Assembly (NCBI GenBank): GCA_012270805.1
Contig: JAAXHR010000413.1
Location: 1-11,894 of the forward strand
DNA length: 11,894 nt
Direction: 5' to 3'
Source of the DNA: Dehalococcoidia bacterium
GTDB taxonomy: Bacteria; Chloroflexota; Dehalococcoidia; Lucifugimonadales; Lucifugimonadaceae
Shown here: positions 7,130-11,894 of the stretch, piece after piece
How the letters are laid out: every line of letters starts with the position of its first letter
Numbering within the stretch: the first letter of the stretch is position 1
The notes under the pieces: generated by a model
Told to the model about the DNA's origin: nothing
Seen by the model: the letters and a program-made list of their open reading frames with translations, nothing else
Database searches by the model: none
Made by a program: the position numbers and the translations under genes

Positions 7130-8083
7130 CTACATTGTGGGAGTCGATTCAACTCGTACACCACTGTTCGACAAATCCAGAATCAGCGTTTTCCCGTCGA
7201 CCTGCGCTTTACGAGCGTTTTCGGACATTTCATAGCAGATCGTCATGAATCGGTCGGTCGCCAATGACATTATTGCCGGACCAGCACCCGATAAGAAAAC
7301 ACCATGCGCACCGGCTTCAAGAGCACCGCGTGCTATTGGCCGGAACCTGGGGAACAATTTAGCGATCCGTTGTGGTTGATGCAGCCGGTCATCGGTAGCG
7401 TGCCGCAACAGATGCCACTGTCGCGTCTCGATCGCATGCACGAGCATCGCGGCGCGTCCGACATTGAACACGGCATCCGATCGAGAAACCACGTCAGGCA
7501 AGATCCCACGGGCTTCTACCGTTTTCATCGAGAAGTCGGGCACGAAAACGACCGCTTTCAATTCCTCCGGAATCTCGATTCGGCTGTTGATCCACTTGCT
7601 GGCATCTGGAGGGTTGTTCGCATGGACACCGATCTGGCATCCGCCGAAGACCGCGGGAGCTGCGTTGTCGGGATGCCCTTCGATGTTGGCCGCGATGGCA
7701 AATATCCGGTTCAGCGTCTCGAGATCGCTGACATCATAGCCAGCGAAAACAAACGCGGCGACGATGCCGGTGACGGTTGCTGCGGATGACGAACCAAGAC
7801 CGCGTGCCAGCGGGATGTTGTTTCTACAGTCGAATGCCAAATCGATCTGATCGACGCCGATTTCCCCGAAGGCGTGTCGGGCACTCTCCGCAATGAGGTT
7901 TCGATCGTCAACCGGTAGAACTCCTTCGCCTTCACCGCGGATCGTGATCACTTTGCTTCCGAGCGTGACGATCGTTTCATTCCAAAGATCGACCGCGATC
8001 CCGATACAGTCAAATCCTGGCCCTAGATTCGCGCTGGTGGCGGGAACTCGGATTGTGGCGCGTTCGAGTTTGGGTTCGGGCAT
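7130..8083 (-). CDS. thrB: Homoserine kinase
   Basis: 317-residue GHMP-family kinase that phosphorylates L-homoserine with ATP, the step before threonine synthase. Seen: RVPATSANLGPGFDCIGIAVDLW (split as RVPATSANLGPG and FDCIGIAVDLW), the GHMP ATP-loop PLARGLGSSSAA (91-102), EGHPDN (135-140), and the C-terminal glycine motif HGVFLSGAGPAIMSL. Length is typical of bacterial ThrB (about 300-320). The ATG at 8083 has no clear ribosome binding site, and no other start lies just upstream in frame. It is the first gene of the - strand cluster, followed after 11 bases by lysC, so two aspartate-pathway steps are transcribed together, while homoserine dehydrogenase and threonine synthase are not in the window. 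A 9-bp inverted repeat lies about 20 bases upstream. Confidence 0.94.
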   Translation of the reverse strand: MPEPKLERATIRVPATSANLGPGFDCIGIAVDLWNETIVTLGSKVITIRGEGEGVLPVDDRNLIAESARHAFGEIGVDQIDLAFDCRNNIPLARGLGSSSAATVTGIVAAFVFAGYDVSDLETLNRIFAIAANIEGHPDNAAPAVFGGCQIGVHANNPPDASKWINSRIEIPEELKAVVFVPDFSMKTVEARGILPDVVSRSDAVFNVGRAAMLVHAIETRQWHLLRHATDDRLHQPQRIAKLFPRFRPIARGALEAGAHGVFLSGAGPAIMSLATDRFMTICYEMSENARKAQVDGKTLILDLSNSGVRVESTPTM

Positions 8084-8101
8084 TTGCGAGGATACGTGGG
8101 G

Positions 8102-8137
8102 CGATAAATCCCGTGCGGGAGAACAGCCGATTTATCG
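8102..8137. promoter_or_regulatory. Perfect 9-bp inverted repeat in the thrB leader
   Basis: CGATAAATC (8102-8110) and GATTTATCG (8129-8137) are exact reverse complements separated by 18 bases; a smaller TCCCG/CGGGA palindrome overlaps the left arm. It lies 19 bases upstream of the thrB ATG and downstream of the proposed - strand promoter, so it could be an operator or a leader hairpin controlling thrB-lysC. On the + strand the right arm is followed by TTTT, but an AT-rich stem with an 18-base loop makes a poor terminator. The structure is seen; the function is inferred. Confidence 0.4.
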
Positions 8138-8191
8138 TTTTGCCATTGCGCTGGGAGAAGTACGAATGCCACAGATGTGCGCCTAGAAATT

Positions 8192-8219
8192 AGTATAATT
8201 CGCTACTTGCGGCTGACAG
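8192..8219 (-). promoter_or_regulatory. Candidate promoter for thrB-lysC, with overlapping -10-like box on the + strand
   Basis: On the - strand CTGTCA (8219-8214; 4/6 match to TTGACA) is followed after 16 bases by TATACT (8197-8192; 5/6 match to TATAAT). The resulting leader would be about 100 bases and include the 9-bp inverted repeat. On the + strand TATAAT is exact at 8194-8199, inside the same palindrome AATTA-GTA-TAATT (8188-8200), but without a recognisable -35. Two divergent promoters sharing a -10 region is plausible but unproven. Confidence 0.35.
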
Positions 8220-8248
8220 CGGCCCGCCGAATTAGGCGCCTTGCAAGT
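8205..8248 (+). promoter_or_regulatory. Leader hairpin upstream of the hydroxyacid dehydrogenase
   Basis: ACTTGC (8205-8210) pairs with GCAAGT (8243-8248); next to it GGC (8211-8213) can pair with GCC (8238-8240) across a TT bulge, and a CGG/CCG mini-stem lies inside. It would form in the 5' leader if transcription starts near 8205. No T-run follows and no known riboswitch pattern is evident. Confidence 0.25.
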
Positions 8249-8288
8249 CCGCAGAATTTGAATAACGAGAAAGTCGAGAGTTGAAAAG

Positions 8289-9281
8289 ATGCCCGTAGCG
8301 GTTCTTCTGGGTCCAATGTCTGATGCTCGCGTGTCCCTGCGGAATGCAGAGCTAAGCGAAGAAGCGAAGAAATATCCCGAGTTGGAACTCAAGTTCGTCG
8401 ACTCAGAGCAACCGGTTGAGGAAGTGTTGCAACAGTGTCAAGACGCTGTGGCTTTGATTCCCGCGGGCAACCGAACTTTTGACACAGAGTTCATCTCGAA
8501 ACTCGAAAACCTCCGCTTGATCCAGACTTTCAGTGCCGGGACTGATTGGATGGACAAAGCCGCGTTGGCAGAGCTCGGTGTTTCGGTCTCAAACAACGGT
8601 GGTGCGAATGCTGTCGCCGTAGCCGAACACGCGGTGATTTTGATGCTATCCGTCGAGCGAAAGATCGATCGCCAGATCGATTCCGTCAAAAATGGTACTT
8701 GGATGGCTGGAGTGGGTGGTGACCGAACCGAGTTCCACACGCTCGTCGGGAAACGCATCGGTATCGTCGGTCTCGGCAGAATCGGTTCGCGGGTGGCGAA
8801 ACGACTGCAAGGCTGGGAGTGCGAGGTGGTGTACTATGACGTGGTCGACCACGATGATGAATATGTTGAAGCGGCTCACGCTAAGTTCGTCGAACTTGAT
8901 GAGTTGCTGGAAACGTCAGATATCGTAAGCCTGCATGTCCCGCTTGAGCGAACGACGCACCACATGATTTCCGATCGCGAGTTCGCGTTGATGAAGAGTT
9001 CCGCAATCCTCGTCAACACATGCCGAGGTCCGGTCGTTGATGAAGCCGCGTTGAAGCGCGCTTTGAAGGATGGCCAGATTTTCGGAGCGGGTTTGGATGT
9101 GACAGAAGTCGAGCCAATTGAGCCAGACAACGATTTGCCAAACCTTCCCAACGTAGTCGTAACCCCACATTTAGCTACTCGTGCGCTGGAATCTGAGCAA
9201 AACGCCACTGCAAACGCGGTCGCCAATGTAGCGAGAGTGGCGCGTGGTGAGGTGCCGGAGTGGGTCGTTCCACCCGTCTAG
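8289..9281 (+). CDS. D-2-hydroxyacid dehydrogenase (phosphoglycerate dehydrogenase-like), NAD-dependent
   Basis: 330-residue member of the D-isomer-specific 2-hydroxyacid dehydrogenase family, which interconverts 2-keto acids and D-2-hydroxy acids with NAD(H). Seen: the dinucleotide motif GIVGLGRIGSR (158-168) with Asp184 at the end of the second strand, favouring NAD over NADP; the catalytic triad Arg246 (NTCRGPVVDE), Glu275 (DVTEVEP) and His294 (TPHLA). The catalytic domain is N-terminal and discontinuous as usual. It lacks the C-terminal ACT/ASB domains of regulated SerA, and the substrate cannot be read from sequence; glyoxylate/hydroxypyruvate-type or phosphoglycerate activity are both possible. 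The ATG has GAGAG eight bases upstream. It is followed on the same strand by purF after 87 bases and diverges from thrB. Confidence 0.9.
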   Translation: MPVAVLLGPMSDARVSLRNAELSEEAKKYPELELKFVDSEQPVEEVLQQCQDAVALIPAGNRTFDTEFISKLENLRLIQTFSAGTDWMDKAALAELGVSVSNNGGANAVAVAEHAVILMLSVERKIDRQIDSVKNGTWMAGVGGDRTEFHTLVGKRIGIVGLGRIGSRVAKRLQGWECEVVYYDVVDHDDEYVEAAHAKFVELDELLETSDIVSLHVPLERTTHHMISDREFALMKSSAILVNTCRGPVVDEAALKRALKDGQIFGAGLDVTEVEPIEPDNDLPNLPNVVVTPHLATRALESEQNATANAVANVARVARGEVPEWVVPPV

Positions 9282-9333
9282 GTTCTATGCCCATCGCTGT
9301 GCGCGAATCGTGAATAGCAATTAACATTTAGAT

Positions 9334-9343
9334 TGCACGTGCA
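9334..9343. promoter_or_regulatory. Perfect palindrome TGCACGTGCA upstream of purF
   Basis: A 10-bp perfect palindrome sits 25 bases before the purF TTG, next to a second inverted repeat GCAAT/ATTGC (9317-9321 with 9332-9336). The pair lies in the 87-base dehydrogenase-purF spacer. It could be an operator for the purine genes, but it matches no regulator site I can name, and a 10-bp palindrome may occur by chance. Confidence 0.25.
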
Positions 9344-9361
9344 CGGACGAAGTCGGGAAAA

Positions 9362-9403
9362 ATGAACGTTGCGCCACGTTGCGACTGCGCCGGACTTGCG
9401 TGA
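9362..9403 (+). CDS. 13-codon small ORF overlapping the purF start (possible leader ORF)
   Basis: ATG at 9362 opens MNVAPRCDCAGLA and stops with TGA at 9401-9403, in a different frame from purF. GGGA at 9355-9358 lies only three bases ahead, a tight spacing. The ORF overlaps both candidate purF starts (TTG 9369 and TTG 9396), so its translation could affect purF by coupling or re-initiation. The ORF is seen; expression is not shown. Confidence 0.25.
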   Translation: MNVAPRCDCAGLA

Positions 9404-10865
9404 TCCACTGAAACCCGAGATCGAAATCGTTGCTGTCGGTAACGAAAAGCCGCGAGAAGCTTGCGGCATCTTCGGTGCATACATCCCAGGACACGAAGCT
9501 GCAAGGGCCGCGTTCTTCGGGATCTTCGCTCTCCAACATCGAGGACAAGAGAGTGCCGGGATCGCCGCTTCAAATGGTTTGACACTGAGTCTGACCGCCG
9601 AAGTGGGGCTCGTTTCCCAAGTATTCCAAGAGAACGACCTCACTGGATTGCAGGGGCATTTGGCGATTGCGCACACCCGCTATTCCACCACCGGATCGAA
9701 TCGCCGCCACAACGCTCAACCACTATTGGCGTATGGCCCTCGCGGCGCGATCGCACTCGGGCATAACGGCAACGTCATCAACGCTTTGCCGCTACGCGAG
9801 TTTTGCCGAAAAGAATACGGAAGTGTCTTTACCGGGAGCTCCGACAGCGAAGTAATCGCTGAACTCTACGCCAAAACACCTGGCGACGACTGGTTCGAAG
9901 TTTCGGACCAAGTCATGTCGCTGCTCAGCGGAGCCTATTCGCTGATCATGATGACCAAGCACGAGTTGATCGCAGTTCGCGACCCCCTCGGCGTTCGCCC
10001 GTTGTGTATTGGCAAGCTGGACGGAGGCCGGGTCTTCGCATCTGAGACCGCAGCGCTCGACAACCTGGGAGCCGAATTCGAACGCGAGTTGGAACCGGGT
10101 GAAGTCGTTGTAGTGAATCGAGACGGGATCACGAGCCGCGTCTGGCCAAAAACACCCTTAGCACACAAGATGTGCATCTTTGAGCAGATCTACTTCGCGA
10201 GACCTGACAGCATACTTGACGGGAGTTTGGCCTACCAGAACCGTATGCGGATGGGTGCGATCGCGTACCGAGAGAATCCGGCTGAAGCCGATCTCGTCAT
10301 CGGCATTCCTGACTCATCAACCCCGCATGCCGCGGGATACGCAGCCGAGGCGAACATTCCTTACGCCGAGGGGCTTGTGAAGAACCGATACGTCGGCAGG
10401 ACCTTTATTCAGCCAGACCAGTACATGCGCGACATTGGCGTGCGAACGAAGTTCAATGCCATGCGGCAAGTCATAAATGGGAAAAGAATCGTCGTGGTCG
10501 ACGACACGATAGTGCGAAGCACTACAGTCAGGCATGTTATCAGGATGTTGCGGGACGCCGGAGCTAAAGAAGTGCATGTCAGAGTCGCAGCGCCGCCGAT
10601 CAAATCAACTTGCCACTTCGGTGTGGACATGGCGACGCTCGATCAGCTGATCGCGGCCAACTACTCGATCGACGAAATCTGCGAAATCATCGGCGCAGAC
10701 AGTCTGAGCTACTTGAGTTTGGAAGGCTTGGAAGAAGCGGTTTCGGCTGGTCGCAACGAGTATTGTCGCGGTTGCTTCACCGGAAAGTATCCCATCGACG
10801 TTCAACTCGAGATGGATAAGCTTCGCATGGATAGGCTAGTTGCCGAACCAGTTGGTGCCTCCTGA
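9369..10865 (+). CDS. purF: Amidophosphoribosyltransferase (glutamine PRPP amidotransferase)
   Basis: 498-residue cytoplasmic enzyme for the first committed purine step, PRPP + glutamine to 5-phosphoribosylamine. The Ntn-hydrolase nucleophile is Cys32 in EACGIFG, so a propeptide of about 31 residues (22 if TTG 9396 is used) must be removed; Bacillus has 11. Seen: ALQHRGQESAGI, AHTRYSTTGSNRRHNAQP, GHNGNV, FTGSSDSE, and the PRPP loop IVVVDDTIVRSTT (374-386). Cys269, Cys415, Cys466 and Cys469 (YCRGCFTGKYP) match the four [4Fe-4S] ligands of the B. subtilis type, implying an Fe-S cluster and a processed N-terminus. A TGA at 9363-9365 in frame forces the start to be at or after TTG 9369; no ATG is available near the N-terminus. 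purM follows after 13 bases. Confidence 0.96.
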   Translation: MRHVATAPDLRDPLKPEIEIVAVGNEKPREACGIFGAYIPGHEAARAAFFGIFALQHRGQESAGIAASNGLTLSLTAEVGLVSQVFQENDLTGLQGHLAIAHTRYSTTGSNRRHNAQPLLAYGPRGAIALGHNGNVINALPLREFCRKEYGSVFTGSSDSEVIAELYAKTPGDDWFEVSDQVMSLLSGAYSLIMMTKHELIAVRDPLGVRPLCIGKLDGGRVFASETAALDNLGAEFERELEPGEVVVVNRDGITSRVWPKTPLAHKMCIFEQIYFARPDSILDGSLAYQNRMRMGAIAYRENPAEADLVIGIPDSSTPHAAGYAAEANIPYAEGLVKNRYVGRTFIQPDQYMRDIGVRTKFNAMRQVINGKRIVVVDDTIVRSTTVRHVIRMLRDAGAKEVHVRVAAPPIKSTCHFGVDMATLDQLIAANYSIDEICEIIGADSLSYLSLEGLEEAVSAGRNEYCRGCFTGKYPIDVQLEMDKLRMDRLVAEPVGAS

Positions 10866-10878
10866 GCGCGGATTGTGG

Positions 10879-11894
10879 ATGAGAGACGTTTCGGCTAAGG
10901 CGTACGCGGCTGCGGGGGTTGATCTCGATGCCGCGGCTCGCGTCAAGCTCCGTATCGGCGATATCGCGAGGTCGACATATGCAGGGAGCGTTGTGTCGGC
11001 TCCTGGCGGATTCGGCGGTGTGTTCGATGCTGATCCGAACAGTCAATATCTCATGGTCGCGAGCACTGATTCGGTCGGTACAAAGTTGCGAATAGCCCAA
11101 GCGATGCAGAAGCACGATACGATCGGCATCGACATCGTAAATCACTGCGTCAATGACATTCTTCCGACGGGGGCGGAACCGCTCTTCTTCTTGGACTACA
11201 TCGGTTTAAACGGATACGACGACGATCTGATTGCCGAGATTCTCAGCGGAGTGGCCGCCGGTTGCTTGGAAAACGGATGTGCATTGATCGGAGGTGAAAC
11301 CGCGTCGTTGCCAGGCGTTTACCACGGCGACGACTACGATTTAGTCGGCTTCATCGTCGGTCGAGTCAGGCGTGATCAGCTGCTTCGACCAGACCAGACG
11401 AGCGCGGGTGATGTGCTAATCGCATTACCTTCTAGCGGGTTGCACACAAATGGCTACTCGCTTGTCCGATCGATCTTCAATTCGGACGATGACCCAAGTG
11501 CCTTGGATGTCGAGGTGCCGGAAGACGCGCGATCTTTAGGCGAGGCCCTTCTGACTCCGCACAAATCGTATTTTGGACAGCTAAGACCAGTGTTGAACCG
11601 CGTGAAGAGTTTGGCACATATCACAGGAGGCAGCTTTGAGAAGAATGTTCCGCGTGCGCTGGCCCCTGGGCTCGGTGCGCAACTCGACGTCAAATCTTGG
11701 GTGCCCCCGCCGCTGTTCAACTACATTAGAGAACAGGGCAACATCGAGACCGAGGAGATGTACAACGTCTTCAACATGGGTGTTGGGATGATCGTGTGTG
11801 CAGATCCGACTGAAGTTGATCATCTTCTTAACGAATTGAATGATGCGTGGATCATCGGTGAGGTAACGCTGCACGACGGCGCTGGCCCAAAGGT
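10879..11894 (+). CDS. purM: Phosphoribosylformylglycinamidine cyclo-ligase (AIR synthetase), last few residues outside window
   Basis: Fifth-step purine enzyme that closes the imidazole ring of FGAM with ATP to give AIR. The frame runs from ATG 10879 to the window end without a stop, 338 codons of a protein usually about 345 residues, so it is nearly whole. Seen: AYAAAGVDLDAA, GGFGGVF, STDSVGTKLRIAQ, GIDIVNHCVNDILPTGAEPLFFLDYI, LIGGETASLPGVYHGDDYDLVGF, SSGLHTNGYSLVR, LLTPHKSYFG, and MYNVFNMGVGM. Several signature residues differ from the common pattern: GGETAEMPG reads GGETASLPG, and GGGxxENxPR reads GGSFEKNVPR. It starts 13 bases after the purF stop, with GCGGA ahead of the ATG, consistent with a purF-purM operon. 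Confidence 0.94.
   Translation, partial: MRDVSAKAYAAAGVDLDAAARVKLRIGDIARSTYAGSVVSAPGGFGGVFDADPNSQYLMVASTDSVGTKLRIAQAMQKHDTIGIDIVNHCVNDILPTGAEPLFFLDYIGLNGYDDDLIAEILSGVAAGCLENGCALIGGETASLPGVYHGDDYDLVGFIVGRVRRDQLLRPDQTSAGDVLIALPSSGLHTNGYSLVRSIFNSDDDPSALDVEVPEDARSLGEALLTPHKSYFGQLRPVLNRVKSLAHITGGSFEKNVPRALAPGLGAQLDVKSWVPPPLFNYIREQGNIETEEMYNVFNMGVGMIVCADPTEVDHLLNELNDAWIIGEVTLHDGAGPK

Larger units (their letters stand above)
8084..8288. other. Divergent intergenic region between thrB and the hydroxyacid dehydrogenase
   Basis: This 205-base spacer is the longest non-coding stretch in the window. It must hold the promoters of both the thrB-lysC cluster (-) and the dehydrogenase gene (+). Three structured elements can be seen and are listed separately. 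I found no tRNA, T-box motif or threonine/isoleucine-rich leader peptide. The only ATG ORF noticed in the thrB leader encodes four residues (MAKR). Confidence 0.7.

Noticed and set aside
7304..7789. 161-codon open frame on the + strand
   Set aside because: Antisense to conserved homoserine kinase sequence; composition is explained by the thrB codons.
8102..8141. Inverted repeat plus TTTT read as an intrinsic terminator on the + strand
   Set aside because: No + strand gene ends upstream of it (thrB is on the other strand), the stem is AT-rich and the loop is 18 bases. An operator or leader role for thrB is more plausible.
1..11894. Mobile elements, CRISPR arrays, phage or defence genes
   Set aside because: No transposase, integrase, terminal repeats, spaced direct repeats or defence-type domains were seen; nearly all of the window is housekeeping coding sequence.

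Overview
The window is an ordinary stretch of bacterial housekeeping genes, densely packed, with no rRNA, tRNA, mobile element or CRISPR array. Base composition looks moderate (roughly half GC by eye). The mix of genes is a four-cysteine Fe-S type PurF, a thrB-lysC pair, a soluble Dpm1-type polyprenol-phosphate mannosyltransferase, a stand-alone methyl-THF methyltransferase, and a UvrA with a basic tail. It would fit a free-living, possibly marine, Chloroflexota (Dehalococcoidia/SAR202-like) or a distant actinobacterium. That placement is inference from gene content and has low confidence.

Left block, + strand (1-2772): the C-terminal part of uvrA (nucleotide excision repair), cut by the window edge, overlaps by one base (TGATG) a small hotdog-fold thioesterase-like gene. 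After about 70 bases comes a PLP-dependent enzyme whose diagnostic residues point to D-cysteine desulfhydrase rather than ACC deaminase.

Middle block, - strand (8083 down to 2906), a probable operon read right to left: homoserine kinase (thrB), aspartate kinase (lysC), a dolichol/polyprenol-phosphate mannosyltransferase, a methyltetrahydrofolate methyltransferase-like TIM barrel, and a YihY/BrkB six-helix membrane protein. thrB and lysC belong to the aspartate pathway and lie 11 bases apart. The last genes are more loosely spaced and functionally mixed. lysC appears to carry an internal start that would yield a separate regulatory beta subunit. The PLP gene and the YihY gene converge on a 133-base spacer with only weak hairpins.

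Right block, + strand (8289 to the end): a D-2-hydroxyacid dehydrogenase, then purF and purM, two purine biosynthesis genes 13 bases apart. purF has no usable ATG start and is preceded by a 13-codon overlapping small ORF. purM is nearly complete but runs off the window.

The largest non-coding stretch is the 205-base divergent spacer 8084-8288. It holds a perfect 9-bp inverted repeat in the thrB leader, overlapping -10-like boxes for both directions, and a hairpin ahead of the dehydrogenase. I found no convincing new multi-gene system. The items worth a second look are regulatory (purF start, thrB leader, lysC internal start) and a few motif departures in otherwise recognisable enzymes.
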